Shown: positions 26,688 to 35,501, numbered from the stretch's first letter. The stretch: 64,000 nt of DNA from Sphingomonas sp. JC676 (GCF_014489075.1 NZ_JACTGR010000002.1:62001-126000), one strand, 5' to 3'. The notes: a model not told the origin generated them from the letters alone. Numbers and translations are program-made.

Positions 26688-28042
26688 ACCGGCTCGCCTC
26701 GGCGCTCGCCCTTGCGGCGGCGCTGCTGGCGCCCGGCCTCGCATCTGCCCAGTCGCTGCTCGACCAATGCGTCGCGCAGACGTGCAAGGCGCGGCTGACG
26801 CCCGACCAGCTCTTCGGTGAAGTCCAGAAGCTGATGCAGGCCAAGCGCTATGACGACGCGCAGCCGCTCGTCTCGGCGCTTTCGGCGATGCCGCAGTTCA
26901 AGCTCGAATCACGCTTCCTGAGCGGCCAGATCGCCGCCGCGAGGGGCGATCACGCCCGGGCCGCCTCCTTCTATCGCGGGATCCTCGCCGACGATCCTTC
27001 GCAGACCCGCGTCCGGCTCGAACTGGGCCGCGAGATGCTGGCGCTGGGCAAGCCGCAGAGCGCTGACAAGCAGTTCAAGATCGCCGAGCAGGACCAAGAC
27101 CTTCCCGAAGACGTCGCGCGCACGATCCGTGCCGTCCGCGACGTGATCCGCGCCAAGCGCGCCTGGCGGCTCGACTTCGATTTCGGCATCGCGCCCGACA
27201 GCAACATCAACAACGCCACCTCGGCCGACACCGTCACCGTGCTGTGGGGCAACACCCCCCTGCCCCTCACCCTCGACGACAAGGCCAAGGCGCGGTCGGG
27301 CACCGGGCAGACCGCTTCGATCTCGGCCGGGCTCCGCCTGCCGGTGAGCGACAAGGTCTCGATGCTGGTCGATCTCGACAGCGCGGGCAGCAACTATGCC
27401 GGCATCGACTATGACGATTTCCAGGCCCAGGTCGCCTCGGGCGCCGAGCTGCGGCTGTCGCATGACAGCAGCGTGTCGCTCGAGGCGGTGGGCGCGCAGC
27501 GCTGGTATGGCGGCAGCCTGGTCAGCCGCCAGGTCGGCGGCAAGGCCGGCTTCCAGACGCGGCTGAGCAATCGCGAACAGATCGGCGTGCAGGTCGACAT
27601 GCGCCACACCGAGGCGCTCTTCGATAACAGCTATAACGGCTGGCAGGGCAGTGCCTATGCCACCTATGAGCGCGCGGTGACGCGCAGCCTGATCGTATCG
27701 GGCGGCGTGTTCGGCCGGCGCGACTGGCTGAAGGCCGCGCCCTATTCGAGCACCGAGCTGGGGGTGATCGCCGGCTTCGGCGGCGAGCTGCCCAAGGGCA
27801 TCACGCTGGGGCTGAGCGGCAGCGCCAGCTACGCCAAATATGATGCGCCCATGCTGTTCTTCTCCACCGACCCGCGCAGCGACTGGCGCTTCACCGCGCG
27901 CGCGACTTTGGGCAATCGCAAGATCAACGTCTGGGGATTCTCGCCCCAGGTGAGCGCGAGCTACTCGCGCAATGATTCCTCGCTGCCCTACTACGGCAAC
28001 CAGCGGCTGCGCTTCCGCTTCACGCTAGCGCGCTATTTCTGA
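26684..28042 (+). CDS. Surface lipoprotein assembly modifier (Slam, DUF560)
   Basis: A 452-residue outer-membrane protein. A signal peptide ends at about residue 23 (GLASAQS). A TPR-like helical region covers about 30-150 (AQPLVSALSAM, ARAASFYRGILADDPSQTRVRLELGREMLALG). The DUF560 barrel covers about 160-452 with WRLDFDFGIAPDSNINNATS at its start, a typical Slam junction, and a C-terminal Phe. Slam proteins translocate specific lipoproteins across the outer membrane; the adjacent, overlapping TbpB-like gene is the evident client. I chose the ATG at 26684 (ATGA overlap). Confidence 0.88.
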   Translation: MNRLASALALAAALLAPGLASAQSLLDQCVAQTCKARLTPDQLFGEVQKLMQAKRYDDAQPLVSALSAMPQFKLESRFLSGQIAAARGDHARAASFYRGILADDPSQTRVRLELGREMLALGKPQSADKQFKIAEQDQDLPEDVARTIRAVRDVIRAKRAWRLDFDFGIAPDSNINNATSADTVTVLWGNTPLPLTLDDKAKARSGTGQTASISAGLRLPVSDKVSMLVDLDSAGSNYAGIDYDDFQAQVASGAELRLSHDSSVSLEAVGAQRWYGGSLVSRQVGGKAGFQTRLSNREQIGVQVDMRHTEALFDNSYNGWQGSAYATYERAVTRSLIVSGGVFGRRDWLKAAPYSSTELGVIAGFGGELPKGITLGLSGSASYAKYDAPMLFFSTDPRSDWRFTARATLGNRKINVWGFSPQVSASYSRNDSSLPYYGNQRLRFRFTLARYF

Positions 28043-28110
28043 CCGCGAGCGCGGTCGGGCACGCCATTTCTGATTGCGGGACGCAAACGAGCGGGCCATA
28101 GGCGGCGGCC

Positions 28111-28341
28111 ATGAAGCTCCGCATCATCGTCACCTTAAAGAACGGCGTGCTCGATCCCCAGGGCAAGGCCATCCAGCACGCTTTGGGAGGCCTCGGCTTC
28201 GAGGGCGTCGACGACGTCCGCGCCGGCAAGATCTTCGAGCTCGACGTCGCGGACTCGACCAGCGACGCGGCGATCGACGAGATGTGCCGCAAGCTGCTCG
28301 CCAACACCGTGATCGAAAACTATCGAGTCGAACGCGCATGA
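28111..28341 (+). CDS. purS: Phosphoribosylformylglycinamidine synthase subunit PurS
   Basis: A 76-residue PurS. It starts [18 protein letters not shown] and carries the typical [16 protein letters not shown] middle. PurS bridges PurQ and PurL in the three-part FGAM synthase. Its stop overlaps the purQ start (ATGA), so the two are translated together. Confidence 0.95.
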   Translation: MKLRIIVTLKNGVLDPQGKAIQHALGGLGFEGVDDVRAGKIFELDVADSTSDAAIDEMCRKLLANTVIENYRVERA

Positions 28342-29003
28342 AGACCGCAGTCATCGTCTTTCCGGGCTCCAACTGCGATCGCGACATCGCGGTCGCGCTC
28401 GAAGCGGTGACCGGCACCAAGCCGACGATGGTGTGGCACGGCGAGAGCGAGCTGCCCCAGGGCCTGGGCCTGATCGCGCTGCCCGGCGGCTTCTCCTATG
28501 GCGATTATCTCCGCTGTGGCGCCATCGCCGCGCGCTCGCCGGTGGTGCAGGCCGTGGTCGAGGCCGCCGACCGCGGCACGCCGGTAATCGGTATCTGCAA
28601 CGGCTTCCAGGTGCTCACCGAAACCGGGCTGCTGCCCGGCGCGCTGATGCGCAATTCGGGGCTCAACTTCGTCTGCCGCGACGTGCCGCTGACCGTCGAC
28701 AATTCGCAGTCGATCTTCACCAGCGCCTATCGCTCGGGCGAACAGATCACCGTGCCGGTCGCGCATCATGACGGCAATTTCTTCGCCGACGACGAGACGC
28801 TCGACCGGATCGAGGGCGAAGGTCGTGTCGCCTTCCGCTATGCGCACGACATCAACGGATCGTCCCGCAACATCGCCGGGCTGCTCAACAAGGCGGGCAA
28901 TGTGCTCGGCATGATGCCCCACCCCGAGCGCCGCATCGAAGCCGCGCACGGCGGTACCGACGGCCGCAAGCTGTTCGAGGGGCTGCTCGAAGCGGTTAGC
29001 TGA
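28338..29003 (+). CDS. purQ: Phosphoribosylformylglycinamidine synthase glutaminase subunit PurQ
   Basis: A 221-residue class I glutamine amidotransferase that supplies ammonia to PurL in purine synthesis. The nucleophile is Cys87 in GICNGFQ. The His195-Glu197 pair lies in [16 protein letters not shown] at the start and [15 protein letters not shown] are PurQ signatures. It overlaps purS. purL is not seen in the window. A palindromic intergenic repeat follows the gene. Confidence 0.97.
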   Translation: MKTAVIVFPGSNCDRDIAVALEAVTGTKPTMVWHGESELPQGLGLIALPGGFSYGDYLRCGAIAARSPVVQAVVEAADRGTPVIGICNGFQVLTETGLLPGALMRNSGLNFVCRDVPLTVDNSQSIFTSAYRSGEQITVPVAHHDGNFFADDETLDRIEGEGRVAFRYAHDINGSSRNIAGLLNKAGNVLGMMPHPERRIEAAHGGTDGRKLFEGLLEAVS

Positions 29004-29041
29004 GCGGGCGCGGCGCTTTTCACTTCGATTATTCTTATTTC

Positions 29042-29123
29042 CGTCACCCCGGAGAAAGCCGGCGCCCAGGATCACGGGCGGCGCGCTGCTTGGCTCTGGA
29101 CCCCGGCTTTCGCCGGGATGACG
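29042..29123. repeat. Imperfect palindromic intergenic repeat
   Basis: Arms of 27 bases at 29042-29068 and 29097-29123 are inverted copies matching at 23 of 27 positions, around a CCGGCTTTCGCCGGGATGAC-like core. The loop is about 28 bases. Sequences of this kind are common as dispersed intergenic repeats in sphingomonads. It lies between the convergent purQ and yhhQ genes and could also act as a transcription stop. Confidence 0.7.
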
Positions 29124-29159
29124 AAGGGATTGCCGAGCACCCAACGGGTCAGGCGGCCC

Positions 29160-29906
29160 TTAAACCCGCGTCGCGAACGGCGTGAAGTCGGTACCCTCGT
29201 CATACACGTCCACGCCCTCGCGCCGCTTGAGGAAGCCGACGACGAGATAGGTCACCGGCGTCAGCAGCACTTCCCACGCGACCTTCAGCGCCCATTGCGT
29301 GAAGAGCACCTGGATCACCAGCGCGGTCGTCCAGCCTTCGGCGCCCAGAAAGGCGAGCGGATAGAAGATCAGGCTGTCGATCCCCTCCCCCGCGATCGTC
29401 GATCCGATCGTGCGGATCCAGAGCATCCGGCCTCTGGTGAGCAGCTTCATTCGCGCGAGCACATAGGAATTGACGAACTCGCCCGCCCAGAAGGCGCAGA
29501 CCGACGCGAGCACGATCTGCGGCACCTGGCCGAAGATCGTCACATAGGCCGCCTGGTTGCCCCAGCTCGGCGCCGGCGGCAGCGCGACCACCACCCAGGA
29601 CATGAAGGCCATGAACAGCACCGCGGCGGTGCCCGCCCAGATCACCCGACGCGCACGGGCATAGCCATAGACCTCGGTCAGCACGTCGCCGATCACATAG
29701 GAGACGGGGAAGAACAGGATGCCCGCCCCGAACGGCCAATACCCCACGCCCGGCAGCCAGATCTGGGCAACCTTGCCCGCGCCCAGCACGTTGGAAAGCA
29801 GGATGATCGCGACGAACGCGGCCATCACGAAGTCATAGTAGCGGAAATGCCCACCCGCCACGTCCCGCGCGGCGACATGCGCCGGAGTGCCCATTCCCTC
29901 GCTCAT
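29160..29906 (-). CDS. yhhQ: Queuosine precursor transporter (VUT/DUF165 family)
   Basis: A 248-residue membrane protein with about six helices. It matches the YhhQ/VUT family, which imports 7-cyano-7-deazaguanine for queuosine synthesis. Signatures are the NVLGAGKV helix, FPVSYVIGDVLTEVYGYARAR and GEFVNSYVLARMK. The ATG at 29906 is chosen; the frame stays open further upstream only because it reads through the tRNA-Arg gene on the opposite strand. The start lies about 60 bases from the divergent tRNA. Confidence 0.92.
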   Translation of the reverse strand: MSEGMGTPAHVAARDVAGGHFRYYDFVMAAFVAIILLSNVLGAGKVAQIWLPGVGYWPFGAGILFFPVSYVIGDVLTEVYGYARARRVIWAGTAAVLFMAFMSWVVVALPPAPSWGNQAAYVTIFGQVPQIVLASVCAFWAGEFVNSYVLARMKLLTRGRMLWIRTIGSTIAGEGIDSLIFYPLAFLGAEGWTTALVIQVLFTQWALKVAWEVLLTPVTYLVVGFLKRREGVDVYDEGTDFTPFATRV

Positions 29907-29965
29907 GCGCAGGTTATGATGCCGGTTTCCTGCCCAGGCAATCCACGCTAGGGGGGCAAAAGCGC

Positions 29966-30042
29966 GCGCCCGTAGCTCAGCTGGATAGAGCACATGCCTT
30001 CTAAGCCTGTGGTCGCTGGTTCGAATCCAGCCGGGCGCGCCA
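29966..30042 (+). tRNA. tRNA-Arg (anticodon TCT)
   Basis: A 77-base cloverleaf with encoded CCA. Acceptor GCGCCCG (29966-29972) pairs with CGGGCGC (30032-30038). The D arm is GCTC/GAGC and the T arm holds GGTTCGAATCC. The anticodon TCT is at 30000-30002. The anticodon stem is CATGC/GCCTG, so position 29 (T29995) faces C30007, a mismatch where a G-C pair would be expected. All other stems pair. Confidence 0.95.
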
Positions 30043-30336
30043 TTCCCGTTCGATGTTGGGCACCATTCGCGGAGCCCTTTCAAAAATGCGTCCTACGGCG
30101 TGCTCGAGTCCTTTGATGGCGCCCACGATACGGTTTTCCTCGTCGCCCACCTCAATCCTGCTGACGCGAGACTTAGGGCTGGGCGGCCAAGCCCCCTCTC
30201 CTCGCTCAGCCCGCCGCGCTGTGGTCGCCGCCATGCCTCTGGTTCGACCTGTTGGTAGGAGCCGGCGCTCCGAGCCTGGACCGGCACTTCCATCCGCATC
30301 GGGTGTTTATTCCGAATCCAGATAGGAGGCGAGGCT

Positions 30337-30552
30337 GTGGCCGACGACACCAGGATCATCGCAGTGGGGCTGCTGACCGCGCGCGATCTCGAACGGCTGG
30401 GTCAGGAATTCAGGCGCGTATATCCGGTCGAGGAGACGCCATGCTTCGGCGAGCTGCTCAGCGCGATCGACGATGCCGATCGCAAGATGTGGGAGGAACA
30501 CGACAAGCGTCATGTGATCGTCGTGCAGAAAATGCCGCCCATAAAGGCTTGA
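30337..30552 (+). CDS. Small hypothetical protein
   Basis: A 71-residue protein with a GTG start and a strong GGAGG ribosome site about eight bases upstream. It is soluble with alternating strand and helix segments (TRIIAVGLLTARDLERLGQEF, then HDKRHVIVVQKM). The compact alpha/beta pattern and coding bias support a real gene. It lies in the region after tRNA-Arg with two other small genes on the same strand. I recognise no family. Confidence 0.6.
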   Translation: MADDTRIIAVGLLTARDLERLGQEFRRVYPVEETPCFGELLSAIDDADRKMWEEHDKRHVIVVQKMPPIKA

Positions 30553-30661
30553 AAAGGCATGAGCCACCCGTTTCCGCAGTGCTCCCGGGACCGGCACGCG
30601 CCCTTCACGGCACCGAGGTAACTGCGTATCGCTTGGCCTCCCTTGAGGTCTCTTTGCCGCA

Positions 30662-31129
30662 ATGCTCAGCCCGCCCGAACAGGCCGCTATAAACTTGAGG
30701 GAGGCGCGCGCGCTTCGCGCGTCGGGACTTACCTATCGAAATATCCGTCGCCGGCTTGGTCTCAGCGCCGGTCAGCTCAGCCACATCCGACGCGCACTGA
30801 AGCGGGAGAAAACAGCCGGGACGAGGATGCGCATGCGCCAGTCCGACGCAACCGACCGCGACCTGCCCGTCAGGCAATCGATCCTTCCCGCCGGCCTGCG
30901 GAAGATCCTGACTCTATCGGGGTTCAACACGCTCGGCGACCTCGCCGACAGGCTTACCGATCCCGACCTGCCCGGTCTCGCGACAGTGCCCGGCATTGGG
31001 CCGCACAGGGCACGACTCGTGAAGAATATACTCGATGATTTCGGGCTTCTTTCCGGCCCAACCGACCTCCGGGCGGAGGTCGAGAAGCTCTTTCCCAAGC
31101 TCGAGGACCGGGTGAAATCAGACGATTGA
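30662..31129 (+). CDS. Two-domain DNA-binding protein: HTH plus alpha-CTD-like helix-hairpin-helix
   Basis: A 155-residue protein. Residues 5-48 form a helix-turn-helix (INLREARALRASGLTYRNIRRRLGLSAGQLSHIRRALK). Residues 75-130 form a helix-hairpin-helix module with TLGDLADRL and VPGIGPHRARLVKNIL, closest in layout to the RNA polymerase alpha C-terminal domain. A basic linker joins them. Both halves are DNA-binding types, so a transcription-related role is likely. I do not know a characterised protein with this pairing. The ribosome site is weak and the start could be a few codons further in. Confidence 0.65.
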   Translation: MLSPPEQAAINLREARALRASGLTYRNIRRRLGLSAGQLSHIRRALKREKTAGTRMRMRQSDATDRDLPVRQSILPAGLRKILTLSGFNTLGDLADRLTDPDLPGLATVPGIGPHRARLVKNILDDFGLLSGPTDLRAEVEKLFPKLEDRVKSDD

Positions 31130-31192
31130 GCCCATCATGTGCCAAGCGGTGGCTGACGCTCGCAAAATGTAGTTGGCGCGAAACCCAGGTTG

Positions 31193-31221
31193 CCTAATCT
31201 ATGATACTAAACTAAATTAGG
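31193..31221. promoter_or_regulatory. AT-rich inverted repeat upstream of the DUF6894 gene
   Basis: CCTAAT (31193-31198) and ATTAGG (31216-31221) form an inverted pair around a 17-base, strongly AT-rich centre. It lies between the HTH/HhH gene and the DUF6894 gene. It may be an operator or a weak hairpin; no T tract follows. Confidence 0.3.
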
Positions 31222-31296
31222 TAATCGTCGACTAACTTTTGAGGGCGTTGGCGACTGAGAGACAGTAGGGCTCCCCCCTTGAGGATGGAGAAGCCC

Positions 31297-31566
31297 ATGC
31301 CCCGGTTTTTTTTCGACATCGTGGACGGTGAAGACTTTCCCGATATACAGGGCTCGATACACGCGGACCTGGCCGCGGCTCGCATCGAAGCAATCAGATA
31401 TTCCGCCGAGGTCCTGAAAGAGATGCCAGAACGATTCTGGAACAGCGAACTGTGGACGATGTCCGTGTTCGATCAGAATCGGGTGCCGCTGTTCACGCTC
31501 AAATTTTTGGCTGCCGATGCCGTCGTTTACGAAACTCCCAGGCGCCCGCAACTGCAACCGGGGTGA
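31297..31566 (+). CDS. DUF6894-like small protein
   Basis: An 89-residue protein starting MPRFFFDIVDGEDFPDIQG, the opening of the DUF6894 family found in many alphaproteobacteria. Helix AAARIEAIRYSAEVL and strand SVFDQNRVPLFTLKF follow. A GGAG site lies six bases before the ATG at 31297; a TTG six codons earlier is less likely. Function unknown. Homologues are often encoded near stress or regulatory genes. Confidence 0.72.
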   Translation: MPRFFFDIVDGEDFPDIQGSIHADLAAARIEAIRYSAEVLKEMPERFWNSELWTMSVFDQNRVPLFTLKFLAADAVVYETPRRPQLQPG

Positions 31567-32471
31567 GTGGCGAGCCGCCCGATCGAATTTCCATGCGGGG
31601 TCACCTTCTAGCTTAGTCTGCCTTGCGAAGAGGATTGTTGATGACTGCGGCCTTGGACGAGGGGCCGGTGGACAGTCCCGCGATGATACATATTCACGAT
31701 TTTGCAATTGTCCGCGCAGGAGGCACGTTTTAAGTCTCGAAGGCCGACCATCACTCCATGAACAATTTTGCGCGGGGCGCGCGAAAGGTGGGAAAAACGC
31801 CGGCAATCTCACGCAGTTACAGGCAGCACCTCGAGTTTGCCCGCGAGTATGAGGCGCACGCGCGTCACGCAGGGCTTCCGGCACGTCGTCGAAATTCGCG
31901 CCTGGGATACGAACATCTCGACCATCGGGGACGATCATTAGCCAGGTGTATTGCTCTATCGACCCCCCGCCTCCCCCAAAATAGCCGCGCAAAATGCCGC
32001 GATTTTACAATCGCTTAGGTGAAAATTGCGCTATCCAGGTTCGGCGACCCGAGAGATTCCTTTTGAACGGGGGGATCTTTTCACTTCAAAGTCCGGCCGG
32101 GGTCACCCGGCCGGGCTCTTTTTGCGCGGTCCTTCCGGTCGAGGACGGGTAGCTCGAATGGGAGCAGCTGGCCCCTTTGGTCAGGGCGGTCGAGCATCTA
32201 ATGCTGGTTGGCGCCGGCCACGTCGATCGCGGCTGCACCTATCCCCACAAGCCAACAATCGCGGTCCAACCTGGGCGGAATCTGCCCGGTCCGTGCGGCG
32301 TTCCCACAGCCTCTGTGGAGATAAACGTCAACCCAACGCCATATCGGCAGAATATTGCCCACTATCACACGATATGAGCAAAAACGTCACATAACCTCCA
32401 CATCGCAACCCTACCGCCCCCGCTGACCGGGGCCGGCAGGCGGTCCCGCCACATCCTTGACGGGGGATCTC
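31567..32471 (+). other. Gene-poor stretch
   Basis: About 900 bases without a convincing gene, unusual in this dense window. Base composition is less GC-rich than its surroundings. Short frames on both strands lack ribosome sites and family resemblance. A strong intrinsic terminator sits at 32093-32123, more than 500 bases from the nearest upstream gene, hinting at a non-coding transcript ending there. A small CCACAG/CTGTGG hairpin lies near 32307-32321. The last 100 bases are the leader of the Oar-like receptor gene. Confidence 0.5.
32093..32123 (+). terminator. Strong intrinsic terminator without an adjacent gene
   Basis: A perfect 9-bp stem CCGGCCGGG/CCCGGCCGG (32093-32101 and 32106-32114) with loop GTCA is followed by GCTCTTTTT. 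It points along the plus strand. The nearest plus-strand gene ends at 31566, so it probably ends either a long 3' tail or a separate small RNA. Confidence 0.75.
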
Positions 32472-35400
32472 ATGCACAAAGACCATTTCTCGGCGCGCAA
32501 GCGCCGCGGCGCCCGCACCGCGCTTCTCGCCGCGACCCTGCTCGGCACCCTGCCCGCGCTCGTGCTAACGGCGGCCCCGGCATCGGCGCAGGATTACACC
32601 AACGTCACCGCATCGGGCCGCGTCGAGAGCAGCGATGGCAAGCCGATCGCGGGCGCCACCGTCGAGATCCTCTCCAACGATCGCGGCTTCTCGCGCAGCG
32701 GCACCACCGATTCATCGGGCAGCTACAAATTCCCTCAGCTCGCGCCCGGCAGCTACACCGTCACCGTGTCCGCACCCGATTTCGAGACCTATACCGAGCA
32801 GCATGTCATGCTGACCCAGGCGAGCGCCGCCAACCGGTTCACGCTGGCGCCCGCCGACGCCGCCGAGGGCAACGAGATCGTCGTCAAGGGAAACCGCGTC
32901 GAAGTCGCCGATTTCGAGCGCACCACCACCGGCGCGGTCGTCGACATCGCCGAGCTCGACAAGCGCGTGCCCGTCGCGCGCAGCCTACGCGACATTATCC
33001 TGCTCGCCCCCGGCACCACCCAGGGCAGCGCCGCCAACAATGGCGGCTTCGCCAACCAGGCCTCGATCAGCGGCAGCTCGTTCACCGAGAACGCCTATTA
33101 TATCAACGGCCTGAACATCACCGATTTCCGCCTGGGCTTCTCGCCGGTCACGGTGCCCTACGACTTCCTGCAGACCGTCGAAGTGAAGACCGGCGGCTTC
33201 CCCGCCGAATTCGGCCGCGCCACCGGCGGCTTCGTCAACGCGACCACCAAGTCGGGCTCGAACGAGTTCCACGGCAGCATGTTGTTCAGCTGGCAGCCCG
33301 ATGCGCTGATGGGCACGGCGCGCAACACCTTCGCGGCCGACAATGACGGCGACTATCGCCAGTCGACCGACACGATCGCCCAGCTGAGCGGCCCGATCAT
33401 CAAGGATCACCTGTTCTTCTACGGCCTTTACAATGCCCGCAATTCCAAGGCGATCGACGGCAGCGCGACCGCGACCGACCATGCGGCAAACACCGCCTCG
33501 ATCGTGACGTCGGACAGCCCGTTCTGGGGCGGCAAGCTCGACGCGATCATCATCGACGGCCAGCACCTCGAATTCACCTATTTCGACACCACCGCGACGA
33601 TCCACACCCGGACCTTCTCCTATAATTCGGACACCAACGAGCTCAGCGACTTCAAGGGCGGCAACGATCAGCGCACCGGTGGCGCGAACTGGGTGGGCCG
33701 ATACACCGGCAACTTCACGTCCTGGCTGACGCTCTCCGCCGCCTATGGCATCAACCGCAAGCGCGACGGCACCTTGCCGCTCGACACCACGCACGAGCTG
33801 ATCACCGACTATCGCTCGGGCTCGCAAGGCACGAACATCGGCCTCAACACGGTCGATTCGGTCTCGTTCAACGACGACAAGCGCGAATTCTATCGCGGCG
33901 ACGCAGACCTCTATTTCAGCGCCCTCGGGTCGCACCATGTGCGCTTCGGTCTCGATCACGAAAAGGTGACGGCGACCCAGACCTACCAGACGATCGGCAC
34001 CGGCAACCTCAAATATTTCAAGGTCCCACTGGCGGGAGACGACACCAACCTGCCCGCCGGCACCGAATATGTCGTCGCCCGCAACTACCGTAACAGCGGC
34101 TCGTTCCAGGCGGTCAACCAGGCCTTCTATATCGAAGACAGCTGGTCGCTGCTCAATGACCGGCTGACGCTTCAGCTCGGCCTGCGCGACGACAAGTTCG
34201 ACAACCGCAACGCCGAGGGCAAGACCTATTGGAAGTCGGGCGACCTCTGGGCGCCGCGCCTCGGCTTCACCTTCGATCCGACCGGCGATTCCAAGACCAA
34301 AATCTATGGCTCGTTCGGCCGCTATTATCTGCCGCTCAACGTCAACATGAACCTGAGCTTCGCCGGCTCGGTGCTCACCTTCAACCGCTACAACATCCTG
34401 AACGGCGTCAATCCGGGCGACGGCACGCCGGTCCTCGGCGCGCCCGTCGGGTCGGTCACCGGCGTGACGGCCTGCCCCGACACGGGCCTGCTGAACTGCA
34501 CCGTCGCGCGCGACGGATCGGTGGCGGACACCACCAATACCTTCGCGCACAATCTGCGCGCCCAGTCCGCGGACGAGTTCATCATCGGCGCCGAACGCCG
34601 CTTCGGCTCGAACATGCGGGCGGGGATCTATTTCACCCATCGCGAACTCCGCAACGCGCTCGAGGATTCGTCGATCGATCTCGCCGCGCGCGCCTATTGC
34701 GTCGGCAAGGGTTTCACCGAAGCCGCGTGCAAGGGCATCTATGGCGGCGGTTCGCAGTTCGTGATCATCAATCCGGGCAAGGACAACGACATCACGCTGA
34801 TCGGCCTGCCCGACGGCACCAAGCCCACCGTCCATTTCACCGCGGCGCAGCTCGGCTATCCCAAGCCGGTGCGGCACTTCAACTCGGTGACGTTCACCTT
34901 CGATCGCGCGTTCGACGGCGTCTGGGGGATCTCCGGCTCCTATACCTGGGCGAAGACGATCGGCAATTACGAGGGCGGCGCCGCCTCCGATACCGGCCAG
35001 GTCGCCAGCGGCCAGACCGCCGCGTTCGACTCGCCGGGCCTGGTCGACGGCACCTATGGCGAGCTGCCCGGCAGCCGCCGTCACACGCTCAAGGTCTATG
35101 GCAGCTATCGCCCGACCGAATGGCTCGATTTCGGCGCCAATTTGCTGGTCCAGTCGCCCAGGAAATATGGCTGCATCGGCGTGGTGCCGACCTCGGTCGA
35201 TCCCTATGCCCATGGCTATGGCGGCTATGGCTTCTATTGCCAGGGCAAGTTGGTCCCGCGCGGCTCGGCGTTCGAGAGCGAGTGGCGCAAGCAGATCGAC
35301 GTCAGCGCGCAGGTCCGCGTGCCCGCCACGTTCGACGCCTCGGTCCGCCTCGATGTCTTCAACGTGTTCAACTTCAAGTCGGCGATCGACTATGACGAGC

Positions 35401-35501
35401 ACGGCGAATTCTCGAACGGACAGGTGGAGCCCACCTATGGCAAGCCGGCGGTGTATCAGGATCCCCGTACAGTGCGGCTCCAGTTCCGCGTCGGCTTCTG
35501 A
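32472..35501 (+). CDS. Oar-like TonB-dependent receptor with carboxypeptidase-regulatory domain
   Basis: A 1009-residue outer-membrane receptor. A signal peptide ends ASAQ at about residue 38. A carboxypeptidase regulatory-like beta-sandwich follows at about 45-125 (ASGRVESSDGKPIAGATVEI). EIVVKGNR then marks the TonB-box region, followed by the plug (SLRDIILLAPGTTQGS, INGLNITDF, EVKTGGFPAEFGRATGGFVNATTKSGSN). The layout is that of Oar-type receptors. The ATG at 32472 is chosen with GGGGGA upstream; a TTG five codons earlier is possible. A phospholipase C gene follows after 92 bases, so the ligand may be phosphorus- or lipid-related. Confidence 0.9.
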   Translation: MHKDHFSARKRRGARTALLAATLLGTLPALVLTAAPASAQDYTNVTASGRVESSDGKPIAGATVEILSNDRGFSRSGTTDSSGSYKFPQLAPGSYTVTVSAPDFETYTEQHVMLTQASAANRFTLAPADAAEGNEIVVKGNRVEVADFERTTTGAVVDIAELDKRVPVARSLRDIILLAPGTTQGSAANNGGFANQASISGSSFTENAYYINGLNITDFRLGFSPVTVPYDFLQTVEVKTGGFPAEFGRATGGFVNATTKSGSNEFHGSMLFSWQPDALMGTARNTFAADNDGDYRQSTDTIAQLSGPIIKDHLFFYGLYNARNSKAIDGSATATDHAANTASIVTSDSPFWGGKLDAIIIDGQHLEFTYFDTTATIHTRTFSYNSDTNELSDFKGGNDQRTGGANWVGRYTGNFTSWLTLSAAYGINRKRDGTLPLDTTHELITDYRSGSQGTNIGLNTVDSVSFNDDKREFYRGDADLYFSALGSHHVRFGLDHEKVTATQTYQTIGTGNLKYFKVPLAGDDTNLPAGTEYVVARNYRNSGSFQAVNQAFYIEDSWSLLNDRLTLQLGLRDDKFDNRNAEGKTYWKSGDLWAPRLGFTFDPTGDSKTKIYGSFGRYYLPLNVNMNLSFAGSVLTFNRYNILNGVNPGDGTPVLGAPVGSVTGVTACPDTGLLNCTVARDGSVADTTNTFAHNLRAQSADEFIIGAERRFGSNMRAGIYFTHRELRNALEDSSIDLAARAYCVGKGFTEAACKGIYGGGSQFVIINPGKDNDITLIGLPDGTKPTVHFTAAQLGYPKPVRHFNSVTFTFDRAFDGVWGISGSYTWAKTIGNYEGGAASDTGQVASGQTAAFDSPGLVDGTYGELPGSRRHTLKVYGSYRPTEWLDFGANLLVQSPRKYGCIGVVPTSVDPYAHGYGGYGFYCQGKLVPRGSAFESEWRKQIDVSAQVRVPATFDASVRLDVFNVFNFKSAIDYDEHGEFSNGQVEPTYGKPAVYQDPRTVRLQFRVGF

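Noticed and set aside
29907..30083. N-terminal extension of the yhhQ reading frame through the tRNA gene
   Set aside because: The extra 59 residues are the antisense translation of tRNA-Arg, a well-known annotation artefact. The real start is at 29906.
31207..31992. A 261-codon minus-strand frame in the gene-poor stretch
   Set aside because: The first 40 residues look somewhat protein-like, but the rest is poor, it overlaps the supported DUF6894 gene and has no ribosome site. A gene remnant cannot be excluded.
32177..32377. A 66-codon plus-strand frame upstream of the Oar-like receptor
   Set aside because: No ribosome site, an upstream stop breaks the frame, and the product resembles nothing I know.
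32362..32406. Possible Pho box upstream of the Oar-like receptor and phospholipase genes
   Set aside because: GTCACA and CCACAT are 11 bases apart, but the match to the CTGTCAT repeats is only three or four of seven positions per unit.
32985..35402. A very long (805-codon) open frame opposite the Oar-like receptor
   Set aside because: It is a high-GC shadow of the receptor gene, Arg/Ala/Asp-rich with no family resemblance and no ribosome site.
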